Of a DNA stretch of 64,000 bases, positions 47,276-55,848 are shown piece by piece. The position numbers and the translations under genes are program-made. A model generated the notes under the pieces. The model saw nothing but the letters and a program-made list of their open reading frames with translations. It made no database searches and had not been told where the DNA came from. Every line of letters begins with the position of its first letter. The first letter of the stretch is position 1. The stretch is from Salinimonas profundi (lineage in GTDB: Bacteria > Pseudomonadota > Gammaproteobacteria > Enterobacterales > Alteromonadaceae), in NCBI RefSeq assembly GCF_014750655.1, contig NZ_JABBXD010000001.1, positions 605,102 through 669,101 of the forward strand, written 5' to 3'.

Positions 47276-48241
47276 ATGAGAGTATTTGACGACAACTCAC
47301 TGGCAATCGGCGGCACCCCTTTGGTGAAACTAAACCGTGTAACCAGTGGTAATGTTTACGCCAAGATGGAATCCCGTAACCCAAGCTTTAGCGTAAAATG
47401 TCGTATCGGCGCTAATATGATTTGGGATGCAGAGAAGCGCGGTGTCCTGACCGATGGTAAAGAAATAGTCGAACCTACCAGTGGTAACACGGGTATCGCA
47501 CTGGCTTTTGTCGCTGCGTCGCGTGGGTACAAAATCACTCTTACCATGCCCAGCAGCATGAGTCTGGAACGTCGAAAGCTGTTAAAAGCGCTAGGTGCGA
47601 ATCTGGTACTGACCGAAGCCCCCAAAGGGATGAAAGGCGCAGTTGCCGCAGCGCAGGAGATTGTTGAGTCCGATCCGGATAAGTATGTGTTGCTACAGCA
47701 ATTTGACAACCCGGCAAACCCTGAAATCCATGAAAAAACGACGGGCCCGGAAATCTGGCAGGATACCGACGGGAAAATCGATGCCTTTGTTGCCGGTGTC
47801 GGAACCGGTGGTACGATTACAGGTGTCAGCCGTTACATCAAGAAAACACAGGGTAAAGCAATTACTTCAGTCGCCGTTGAGCCAACTGACTCGCCCGTCA
47901 TTACACAGGCTAAAAATGGTGAAGAACTGACACCAGGACCTCACAAAATTCAGGGGATCGGCGCTGGGTTTATCCCCGGTAATCTTGATTTGGACATGGT
48001 GGACGAAGTTGAGCAAATTACCAACGATGAATGCATGGAAATGTGCCATCGCCTGATGAAAGAAGAAGGTATTCTTGCCGGCATTTCATCCGGTGCCGCA
48101 GTTGTTGCCGCTAAGCGCTTTGCCGAGCGTCCTGAAAATAAAGATAAAATGGTTGTTGTGCTGCTGGCCAGTGCTGCTGAACGTTATTTGAGTAGTCCGC
48201 TTTTTGCCGGCGCATTCGGCGACCAGGAAGAAGTACAATAA
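47276..48241 (+). CDS. cysK: Cysteine synthase A
   Basis: 321 residues. A PLP enzyme that forms cysteine from O-acetylserine and sulfide. PLP-binding Lys is in [15 protein letters not shown] (near residue 43), with TSGNTG and [12 protein letters not shown], and the ISSGAA region closes the active site. AAAGGA precedes the ATG. It has its own terminator. Confidence 0.98.
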   Translation: MRVFDDNSLAIGGTPLVKLNRVTSGNVYAKMESRNPSFSVKCRIGANMIWDAEKRGVLTDGKEIVEPTSGNTGIALAFVAASRGYKITLTMPSSMSLERRKLLKALGANLVLTEAPKGMKGAVAAAQEIVESDPDKYVLLQQFDNPANPEIHEKTTGPEIWQDTDGKIDAFVAGVGTGGTITGVSRYIKKTQGKAITSVAVEPTDSPVITQAKNGEELTPGPHKIQGIGAGFIPGNLDLDMVDEVEQITNDECMEMCHRLMKEEGILAGISSGAAVVAAKRFAERPENKDKMVVVLLASAAERYLSSPLFAGAFGDQEEVQ

Positions 48242-48263
48242 GACTCAGAAAATCGTCTATATC

Positions 48264-48293
48264 AAAGCGAAGCATGATGCTTCGCTTTTTTTT
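48264..48293 (+). terminator. Rho-independent terminator after cysK
   Basis: AAAGCGAAGCAT pairs with ATGCTTCGCTTT around a single-base centre (small loop), followed by eight T. Confidence 0.9.
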
Positions 48294-48382
48294 GTCTATA
48301 ATTTCTGTTATTCATGATAAAAAAGGTTATACCTTAGTCTGAAGGGCGCTGATGCCCGACACTAGCAGTAGGAAGCTTTGTC

Positions 48383-48835
48383 ATGCGTTTATCGATGTAT
48401 CCGTTTTTTATGTTGTGTAGTATCACACTGTTGTTACTGAGCGGGTGTAACAAACAAACGGGCAATGATACCGGTGAAGCCAGTGAGGGCACGCCGGAAT
48501 ACGCGGCCGTTGCCTTTGCTCACGCTTTGTATAATGATGCCGATATTAATGAAGCGCTGGCGCTGAGCACAGACCGGATGCGTCGTATTCTATCCAGCTA
48601 TCACACTACACGAAACGCCCAGCGCCATGTAATGAATCTTAAATATGATTCAGTAGAGATTAAGCCGGATGGTGGCAATCGCATAGGCCGGATGCAATTT
48701 GCCGAAAAAGCAACCATCACCTTGTTTTTCAGCGGATCATACAACAATGAGCGCATAGAAGATTTGCGCAATGTTCATCTGTTGCGACAAGGCGGTCAAT
48801 GGAAAATTGACCGCGTGTCTAATGATTATATGTAG
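48383..48835 (+). CDS. Putative lipoprotein, family not recognised
   Basis: 150 residues. The signal peptide ends in the lipobox LLSGC (Cys near 22). The mature part has an acidic linker, a helical segment AAVAFAHALYNDADINEALAL and a final beta-rich half. The layout is like DUF4878/nuclear-transport-factor-like lipoproteins, but this is a guess. It ends 2 bases before the stop of the convergent gamma-glutamyltransferase gene, with no terminator between them. Confidence 0.75.
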   Translation: MRLSMYPFFMLCSITLLLLSGCNKQTGNDTGEASEGTPEYAAVAFAHALYNDADINEALALSTDRMRRILSSYHTTRNAQRHVMNLKYDSVEIKPDGGNRIGRMQFAEKATITLFFSGSYNNERIEDLRNVHLLRQGGQWKIDRVSNDYM

Positions 48836-48837
48836 CG

Positions 48838-50520
48838 CTACTGACCTACCGCAACACCTTCACGGCGCGGATCCGCGCCGCCGATATACTTTCCATCTTT
48901 AATTTGTATACCGTGCAATCCACTGTTCAGGTCGATCACTTTCACATTGTGACCTAACTTCTCCAGTGGCGCTTTTAACCTTGCAGCATCAGTGCCTTTC
49001 TCCAGCGCTGTATAGTCATTTCTATTGGTAAATCTGGGCATGTTAATCGCCTGTTGAATATCCATATCAAAGTCCAGTACACCGATGATGGTTTGCGCTA
49101 CATAATCGATAATCCGGCTACCACCGGGTGAGCCGACAACCAATTCGAGATTCCCGTCTTTATCAAATACCATTGAGGGACTCATTGAGCTTCTGGGTCG
49201 CTTATGCGGCTCCACACGATTTGGCACTGGCTCGTGACCTCTGGAAGGATTGAAGGAAAAATCGGTCAGCTGATTGTTCAGCAAGAATCCTTCGACCATA
49301 AGCCCTGACCCGAACATAAATTCGATACTTGTGGTCATTGAAATAGCATTGCCCTGCTTGTCAATGATGGATATATGACTGGTGTTAGGCTGCTCCATAG
49401 AGCGGCCCAGCGTTACCCGGGCATCTTTATACGGTTTACCGGCTCTTGCTTTTTGCCATGGTTTATCAGCATTGATGGCCTGGGCACGACGTTTCAGATA
49501 AGCCGGGTTAATAAGCGCAGCAAAGGGCAGATTGGTAAAATCTGTATCACCGATATACATCTGACGATCAGCAAAGCTTAAGGCACTGGCCTGCGTGAAC
49601 ACATTGGCAAATTCAGCACTGTCAGCGGACATCGCTTTAAGATTCTTATCCTCCAGCATTTTCAGGATCTGGTAGACATTAATTCCACCTGAGCTGGGTG
49701 GCGCCATGCCACACACTTTTTTGTCGTGATAGTTTCCACAGACGGGCTGACGCAGCTTCGCCTGATAACTGCTGATATCATTTTTGCTGATGTTGCCCGG
49801 ATTAACAGGTGCCGAATTAACCGTTTTTACGATTTTGTCCGCCAGTTCACCGGTATACAGATAGTCAGCGCCTTGCTCGGCAATCCCTTTGAGTGTGCGT
49901 GCCAACGGATTATTGGTTTTATTTACTCCAGCCTGAAGCGGTTTTCCACCAGGAAAAAAATAGGTGCTACTGGTTGGAAACTCATCAAGTCCGGGGTGGT
50001 AGTCCAGAGCAACCAGTCGCGCCAGCCGCTCAGAAACTTTAAACCCTTCATCTGCCTGCTTAATGGCGTCACCAAACAACGCATTCCACGGCAGCTTTCC
50101 GAATTTATCATGAGCTAGCTCAAGGCCACGTAACACACCGGGTACGCCCACCGATTTTCCGCCGACTACCGCGTCCAGCCAGTCCATTTGCTTATTACCC
50201 TGCATAAACCAGTAAGCATTCACTGCTGCCGGTGCAGTCTCTCTGCCGTCAATGGTATAGAGCTTTTTCTCCTGATTATCCCAGTACAGGATGAATGCGC
50301 CTCCGCCTATGCCGGATGATTGCGGCTCTACCAAAGTAAGCATGGCCTGTACGGCAATAGCGGCATCAATAGCACTCCCGCCCTTTTCTATTATGTTTTT
50401 ACCGGCCCAGGACGCATAAGGGTTTGCGGCCACAACCATGTACTCACTCGCGGTAAACGCTATTTTCTGCGTAAAACCGGTATTTGCTTCTGGCTCGCGT
50501 GTTTCGACGTTTTGTGCCAA
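48838..50520 (-). CDS. ggt: Gamma-glutamyltransferase, N-terminus apparently frameshifted
   Basis: 560 residues from a TTG at 50520, all of it mature enzyme (Ntn hydrolase that cleaves glutathione in the periplasm). It shows PYASWAGKNIIEKGGSAIDAA, GIGGGAF, the nucleophile Thr in NTSHISIID and GSPGGSRI. The TTG start would leave no signal peptide. In the same frame upstream, residues encoded at 50521-50594 read as a good signal peptide (SIVLTVSLCIAPLALA) but have no start codon. A GTG with AAGGAG sits at 50594 in another frame. One missing base in an A-run would join them. It follows the enoyl-CoA hydratase-like gene on the minus strand. Confidence 0.9.
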   Translation of the reverse strand: MAQNVETREPEANTGFTQKIAFTASEYMVVAANPYASWAGKNIIEKGGSAIDAAIAVQAMLTLVEPQSSGIGGGAFILYWDNQEKKLYTIDGRETAPAAVNAYWFMQGNKQMDWLDAVVGGKSVGVPGVLRGLELAHDKFGKLPWNALFGDAIKQADEGFKVSERLARLVALDYHPGLDEFPTSSTYFFPGGKPLQAGVNKTNNPLARTLKGIAEQGADYLYTGELADKIVKTVNSAPVNPGNISKNDISSYQAKLRQPVCGNYHDKKVCGMAPPSSGGINVYQILKMLEDKNLKAMSADSAEFANVFTQASALSFADRQMYIGDTDFTNLPFAALINPAYLKRRAQAINADKPWQKARAGKPYKDARVTLGRSMEQPNTSHISIIDKQGNAISMTTSIEFMFGSGLMVEGFLLNNQLTDFSFNPSRGHEPVPNRVEPHKRPRSSMSPSMVFDKDGNLELVVGSPGGSRIIDYVAQTIIGVLDFDMDIQQAINMPRFTNRNDYTALEKGTDAARLKAPLEKLGHNVKVIDLNSGLHGIQIKDGKYIGGADPRREGVAVGQ

Positions 50521-50594
50521 GGCCAGTGGCGCTATACACAGAGAAACCGTCAGGACAATACTGCGAAGGCGCGTTTTATATGAAACGATAGCAC
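50521..50594 (-). other. Orphan signal-peptide segment of ggt (1-base deletion suspected)
   Basis: From the GTG at 50594, the frame reads MLSFHIK and then stops after 14 codons. If the run of four A (50574-50577 on the plus strand as TTTT) had five, it would read MLSFHIKTRLRSIVLTVSLC and continue through APLALA into the mature enzyme. The AAGGAG site lies 3 bases before the GTG and overlaps the stop of the upstream gene. Confidence 0.6.
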
Positions 50595-50601
50595 GTTCTC
50601 C

Positions 50602-51366
50602 TTATCTGAATTTTTCCGGGTTAATCGGACGCTTATGCAAGAACGCATCAAATGCTTCTCTGGCCGCTTCGGTCGTCATTGCTTCTAAAAAGACATCCAG
50701 CTCATCATTAATATGCTGATCGATGGCGTCTTTGTTATTCGTCAGTAACGATTTTGTATGCTTTAAAGAAAAAGCCGGTTTTTGCGCCAGCGATTCACAC
50801 ACAGAATGAACCCGGGCAGCCAGGGTATCCGCATCGGTCACGTCATTGACCAGTCCGAATTGCGCAGCCTGCGCAGCATCAAATGGCTCACCCAGCATCA
50901 ACCATTCAGCCGCCTTTCGGTGACCGGCCATACGGGGCAAAATGTAACTTGAGGCAAATTCAGGTACAAGACCAAGGTTGATGAATGGCAGAATAAAACG
51001 GGTCTGCGGCTCGCAGTAAACCAGATCGCAGTGCAACAACAATGTGGTACCTATTCCTACCGCCATGCCATGAACCTGAGCAACTACCGGCTTTGAGCAG
51101 TGCAGCAGTGCGTGCATAAAGGCAGACACCTCGGCAATATGCTGATTATCTTCCTGGCCGGCAAAATCACGGATATCGTTTCCGGCAGTGAAACAATCAC
51201 CGTTAGCGGTTAGTTTGACGACTTTTACAGACTCATCACCATCCGCTTCTTTCAGCGCATCAGCCATAGCCTGATACATGTCACGGGTCAGTGCATTTTT
51301 TTTATCAGCACGATCCATGGTGATAGTGACGATACCACCTTCGCTGCTCGTTGTTATATTGCTCAT
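50602..51366 (-). CDS. Enoyl-CoA hydratase/isomerase family protein
   Basis: 254 residues, crotonase fold. It shows the oxyanion-hole region CFTAGNDIRDF and AVGIGTTLLLHCDLVYC, and INLGLVPEFASSYILPR. The PEFASS glutamate with no second catalytic Glu at the classic hydratase position is like delta3-delta2-enoyl-CoA isomerases (Eci/PECI), so isomerase is a real alternative. No fatty-acid operon is nearby. The ribosome-binding site for ggt overlaps its stop codon. Confidence 0.85.
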   Translation of the reverse strand: MSNITTSSEGGIVTITMDRADKKNALTRDMYQAMADALKEADGDESVKVVKLTANGDCFTAGNDIRDFAGQEDNQHIAEVSAFMHALLHCSKPVVAQVHGMAVGIGTTLLLHCDLVYCEPQTRFILPFINLGLVPEFASSYILPRMAGHRKAAEWLMLGEPFDAAQAAQFGLVNDVTDADTLAARVHSVCESLAQKPAFSLKHTKSLLTNNKDAIDQHINDELDVFLEAMTTEAAREAFDAFLHKRPINPEKFR

Positions 51367-51456
51367 CGTGTTTTCCTTTTTATTAAAGTGATGACAAATA
51401 CCATTTAATTTTCGGTATGATAGCGATCCTGTTCAAAAATAAAAATCACTAAAAAG

Positions 51457-52062
51457 ATGTTGTCACTTCCGCTTTCCTTAAAATACAGCGCTGGCCCATT
51501 GATAATTGGTGTTACCGCACTGGTTCTCTTTCTTTTTGAACCAGCATCGAATGCTCTACTGGCGTACGACCGATATGCATTACAGGGCTGGGAAACATGG
51601 CGCGTCATCACCGGCAACTTCGTACATACGAACGGCTATCATCTTCTGCTCAATCTGGCTGGTCTTACACTATTGTGGCTGCTATTCGCCGAGCACTTTT
51701 CAATCTTTCGTTTTATCAAAGTGTTTATCTGGTGTTGTCTGGGTACATCACTGGGTATTTACTGGTACTCGCCTGATCTTATCTGGTATGCCGGATTATC
51801 CGGTGCATTGCACGGCGTATTTGCCTGGGGAGCCTGTCGCGACGTTACCAAAAACATTGTGTCAGGCTGGCTGTTGCTACTCGGTGTACTGGTTAAGGTA
51901 ATTTACGAGCAACTTGCCGGAAGTGCGACCAGCATGGCTGAGCTGATAGACGCGAATGTCGCGGTAGATGCCCATTTGTACGGCACGTTGAGTGGCATTC
52001 TGCTTTTTGCAGCGATGTATACCATACCGCTCATGAAACGGCAGATTCACCGTTCAGACTAA
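51457..52062 (+). CDS. Rhombosortase (GlyGly-CTERM rhomboid protease)
   Basis: 201 residues with about six TM helices. The catalytic Ser is in WYAGLSGALHGVFAWGA and the His in VAVDAHLYGTLSG, with the conserved HTNGYHLLLNLAGL segment. This short rhomboid form with GLSGALHG is typical of rhombosortases that process GlyGly-CTERM proteins in Vibrio, Shewanella and Alteromonas. No GlyGly-CTERM substrate is encoded in the window. The start is close to the divergent crotonase gene, 90 bases apart. Confidence 0.85.
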   Translation: MLSLPLSLKYSAGPLIIGVTALVLFLFEPASNALLAYDRYALQGWETWRVITGNFVHTNGYHLLLNLAGLTLLWLLFAEHFSIFRFIKVFIWCCLGTSLGIYWYSPDLIWYAGLSGALHGVFAWGACRDVTKNIVSGWLLLLGVLVKVIYEQLAGSATSMAELIDANVAVDAHLYGTLSGILLFAAMYTIPLMKRQIHRSD

Positions 52063-52095
52063 TCCATCGTCTGGCCTTTAGTGCTTATCTATTAT

Positions 52096-52128
52096 AAAAA
52101 AAACGGCGCTCGATGCGCCGTTTTTTTT
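52096..52128. terminator. Bidirectional Rho-independent terminator
   Basis: AAACGGCGC-TCGAT-GCGCCGTTT with eight A before and eight T after, between the rhombosortase and the convergent S9 peptidase gene. Confidence 0.92.
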
Positions 52129-52169
52129 ATCGCTTTTGCAGGTTCAGTAAGAACCGTATATTGCTCTTA

Positions 52170-54665
52170 TCAAAGATTTTCCTCAAACAGCTTATAAATA
52201 CGGCGATATTCATCCAGCCACGAGCTGGGCTGAACAAAGCCATGTGGCTCAACCGGGTAAATAGCCGTTTCAAAATCTTCTTTTTCCAGCTCGATCAGAC
52301 GCTGAACCAGTCTAACGGTATCTTCAAAGAAGACATTATCATCGACCATCGGTGCATTGATAAGTAGTGGATATTTTAACCCTTCAGCGTGATAGATGGG
52401 AGAGCTGCGGCGGTAGGCAATGGGGTCAACATCCGGGGTATTAAGAATGTTTGCCGTGTACGGGGTGTTGTAATGCGCCCAGTCCGTCACAGGCCGCAGC
52501 GCCGCGCCCGCTTTGAACAATTCAGGGGCATTAAACATCGACATAAATGTCAGGAAGCCACCGTAAGACCCCCCGTAAGTGCCTATCCGTTCACGATCAA
52601 CATTGGCATTTTCGACCAACCAGTTTACGCCATCTTGTAAATCCTGTACTTCCGGCTCGCCCATATTCCGGTAAATGGCGGTTCGCCAGTCACGACCATA
52701 GCCTGCCGATGCTCGATAATCCATATCCAGCACCACGTAACCCTGCTGCGTCAGCAAACTGTGAAACATAAACTCGCGAAAATAGCCTGACCAACCCAGA
52801 TGAGCATTTTGCAAGTAGCCCGCCCCATGATTAAACACCACCGCACGACGCGGTTCGCTGGCGTCATAGTTTTCAGGCAGATAAACTCGCGCATAAATGG
52901 GCTGGGCGGTGTGCGTGGAGGGAATGGCCACAATCTGCGGCGCTTTCCATGGCATGTTGGTGAAGGTCTTACTGACCGTGTCCGTTATTTTCTGTGCCGG
53001 TTGCGCACTGTCTACAGGTTTAATGTAAAGCTCTTCGGGACGGGTCACTTTACTGTGTGTCAGCAATAACGTTTGTTCATCGGGGCTGAGAACATAATCG
53101 GTCATGCCGTCAAGATCAGTCAGTGCTTCGCTTTCACCTGTCTGCGTGTTTACGCGATAAATTTCGTAGATACCCGGATGCTTTTTATTCGCTTTGTAAT
53201 AAAAATATTGATCATCCTTACTTAGCGTGGGCTCATCAACAATGAACTGACCGCTGGTCAATGGACGGGCAGCCTCCCCCGGCGTTTGGGTGTAAAGCTG
53301 AGAATAGCCTGATTCCTCAGATAAAAAGTACAATGTTTCGCTGTTATTCATCCAGCCAAACTGATTAAAACGGTAGTTAATCCAGGCATCATCATGCAGA
53401 CGGCGCTGGCTTACCAGGCTGGCCTTGTCTAAATCAACGGTCGCAATCCAACGATCTTTGTTATCCCATGCTTCCAGCATAACGGCAACCTGCCTGCCGT
53501 CAGCATGCCAGCGGATTGATGGTTCGCTCCAGTACCAGCTCTCAAGCAGGGTGATTTCACGCGGCAAACGATTTACCTGATAGGTTTCGCCCCGGGCTTT
53601 TGCATTTTCCGCTTTGACTTCCGCCAGCACGTCTTCGTTATAGCCCGGCAAACTGGTATAGGATAGCTCACGTTTCTCACCCGTTTTGATATCTACCAGC
53701 CATAAAACATGATTTTCAGGCTCTGCATCAGCCACTCTGCGTCTGACTTCTTTTGATGCAATGCGACCATCTTCCTGAATATAGTGCGGCATAATGTCGC
53801 CTTCACCACGCCAGGGTTTATCTTCGGTGGTGGCGACAATCGCTTTATCGCCTCGGGGAGAAACCGAAATTCCGACCAGGCGGTGCGCAGGATCAAAGTA
53901 AACGGGGTCCGGTGCTACAGATGCGTTGTTCTTGGCTAGCGCAGCGTCCCGGTCAGCTTCCTCCTGCCGTTGCTTTCGCTGCAGTGCGATATAATCGATA
54001 AGGGTAATTTGCTCCTGTGCAATGAAATCCTCTGGAGCGGATACCGCTTCAGGCTTTTCTGCAAAGTACCAGGAAAATAATTCTTCGCGCTGCCCGGTTT
54101 TCAAATCTATAGCGATGACGTTGGTATCGCTTTTTGCCATCAACCGACCATCAGTCATGAATGACAGATTCGATAAAGGCGCGCCGCCGCGCGTGAGCTG
54201 AACGGTTTTTCCGTTATCAAACTGTACAAAGACACTATCTTTATAGCGATAAGCCATGTTGCCAGTATTCGGATCAGTCACCAATTCATCAAAGCGATAT
54301 TCCTGCATCGCTGAAAGGGCAATCTCACTGGCTTTTGTTGGCGCAGATAATGGTGCTGCATAGGCCTGCATCAGAGCGCTGTCCATTTTTTCCCGCTCAT
54401 ACACTATATGTGTACCATCAACAGAAAAGCCCGCATTTTGCGGTGCTCTGCCCAACCATTGTGGGTCAGCCATAATCTGTTCCAGGGTAATTTGTCCGTC
54501 TGCGGAGGCAGAAGAATCGGTTTTTGGAGTAACAATGCTGGCAGGTTCAGAGGCCGCTGGCTGATTAGCCGCAGGAGCTGACTGGGTGTGCTCGGGAGTC
54601 GAACTGCACGCGCCCAGAGCTGAAGAAACGGCAGCAGCCACAAGCAACGTTTTTAATTTTTTCAT
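52170..54665 (-). CDS. S9-family prolyl oligopeptidase-like lipoprotein
   Basis: 831 residues. A signal peptide with lipobox ALGAC (Cys near residue 22) is followed by a Ser/Ala/Pro-rich linker, a beta-propeller domain (about 75-580) and an alpha/beta-hydrolase domain. The nucleophile is in GTYGGSYGGFLTFM, the His in EPHGFVQPSSW and the Asp in PMVDDNVFF. It resembles dipeptidyl-aminopeptidase/acylaminoacyl-peptidase enzymes attached to the outer membrane. The ATG at 54665 begins the lipoprotein signal; a start 51 bases earlier has no signal character. Confidence 0.92.
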   Translation of the reverse strand: MKKLKTLLVAAAVSSALGACSSTPEHTQSAPAANQPAASEPASIVTPKTDSSASADGQITLEQIMADPQWLGRAPQNAGFSVDGTHIVYEREKMDSALMQAYAAPLSAPTKASEIALSAMQEYRFDELVTDPNTGNMAYRYKDSVFVQFDNGKTVQLTRGGAPLSNLSFMTDGRLMAKSDTNVIAIDLKTGQREELFSWYFAEKPEAVSAPEDFIAQEQITLIDYIALQRKQRQEEADRDAALAKNNASVAPDPVYFDPAHRLVGISVSPRGDKAIVATTEDKPWRGEGDIMPHYIQEDGRIASKEVRRRVADAEPENHVLWLVDIKTGEKRELSYTSLPGYNEDVLAEVKAENAKARGETYQVNRLPREITLLESWYWSEPSIRWHADGRQVAVMLEAWDNKDRWIATVDLDKASLVSQRRLHDDAWINYRFNQFGWMNNSETLYFLSEESGYSQLYTQTPGEAARPLTSGQFIVDEPTLSKDDQYFYYKANKKHPGIYEIYRVNTQTGESEALTDLDGMTDYVLSPDEQTLLLTHSKVTRPEELYIKPVDSAQPAQKITDTVSKTFTNMPWKAPQIVAIPSTHTAQPIYARVYLPENYDASEPRRAVVFNHGAGYLQNAHLGWSGYFREFMFHSLLTQQGYVVLDMDYRASAGYGRDWRTAIYRNMGEPEVQDLQDGVNWLVENANVDRERIGTYGGSYGGFLTFMSMFNAPELFKAGAALRPVTDWAHYNTPYTANILNTPDVDPIAYRRSSPIYHAEGLKYPLLINAPMVDDNVFFEDTVRLVQRLIELEKEDFETAIYPVEPHGFVQPSSWLDEYRRIYKLFEENL

Positions 54666-54816
54666 GTGCTTATCTTTTGGTTTTGTTATAAGAATCGTCC
54701 CATTATAAGCAGGCACTTGTAACTGCGGTCAAGCTTCGTCGAAAATGTAAGGCAAACCGTCTTACCCGATAACCGCTCTATACCTGCTTACGGTTACCGA
54801 AAAAATCTACGGGCAT

Positions 54817-54842
54817 AAAAAAGCCCCGCAATCCGGCGGGGC
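54817..54842 (-). terminator. Rho-independent terminator after azoR
   Basis: On the minus strand GCCCCGC-CGGATT-GCGGGGC is followed by TTTTTT. It lies 95 bases past the azoR stop. Confidence 0.85.
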
Positions 54843-54936
54843 AATCAAGCACACTCAACTTGGAACACACTTTAGCGGACTCGTGTTATACAAAACTCAG
54901 CACGTCTGCATAACACATTTGGCTAACTGCATTAAT

Positions 54937-55548
54937 TTAGTCAACGGTATCACTGGTAAGTTCAACAATTTTTTCATTCGCATTATTAAATGCTTTACTG
55001 GCCTGCTCATCCCCCATCGCGAGCCCCTCTGCATAAACAAACCGGATATCGGTTATACCGATAAATGCGAAGAAGTGTTTAAGGTATTCGGTCTGGGTAT
55101 CCATAGGCGTTCCGACGTACTGACCACCACGAGCAGCAAGAATTGTTACCTTCTTACCTTCCAGTAGTCCCTGCGGCCCGTTCTCAGTATAGCGAAAGGT
55201 AATACCAGCTCGCGCAATACGGTCAATCCAGGCTTTTAACGCAGAGGGAATACCGAAATTATACATGGGTACACCGATAACAATTTCATCCGCAGCCTGT
55301 ACTTCTGCAATCAGCGTATCAGATAACTCCGCCAGCTTAGCCTGCTCATCAGTGCGCGAATCAGCATCAGTCATCCAGGCTTCCATCTCACTGGCTTCAA
55401 GGTGCCCCAGATTGCTGGCGTACAAATTACGTGAAGTCACAGAAACCGACTTACTGGCCTGCAGCGTTTCGATATATTTTTCGGTGAGTTTAGAAGAGTT
55501 CCCTGACGCTTCGTTCAGGCTTGAATTGATAACGAGAATATTTGACAT
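54937..55548 (-). CDS. azoR: FMN-dependent NADH:quinone/azo reductase AzoR
   Basis: 203 residues, flavodoxin-like. It shows the N-terminal ILVINSSLNEASGNSSKL FMN loop, VPMYNFGIPSALKAWIDRI, and the ARGGQYVGTPMD loop. A homodimer that reduces quinones and azo dyes by two electrons. It is transcribed alone. Confidence 0.95.
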   Translation of the reverse strand: MSNILVINSSLNEASGNSSKLTEKYIETLQASKSVSVTSRNLYASNLGHLEASEMEAWMTDADSRTDEQAKLAELSDTLIAEVQAADEIVIGVPMYNFGIPSALKAWIDRIARAGITFRYTENGPQGLLEGKKVTILAARGGQYVGTPMDTQTEYLKHFFAFIGITDIRFVYAEGLAMGDEQASKAFNNANEKIVELTSDTVD

Positions 55549-55848
55549 AATAGCTCCGTAACTAGCTGTTTGATGGGTAAAGTTTAGGAGCAGCGTTATC
55601 GAATTAAAACATCAAAATCTTTAATCAAACGTTCTATAAATTAGAATTTCAGTTAGCTAAATTATCACCAGTGACTGGGCCTTTAACCTGGCCAGCGCAT
55701 ACTGACCAATAGAAAACGACCGTTTTATCAACAACCTGAACTGCTTGTCTGCACTAAAAAACCATCTGCCGAGTAATACTGTACGAGGAACCTTATTCAG
55801 GTCATTATTGTCAGCTATACAATGAAAAATCTTTTACCAGGAACCACC

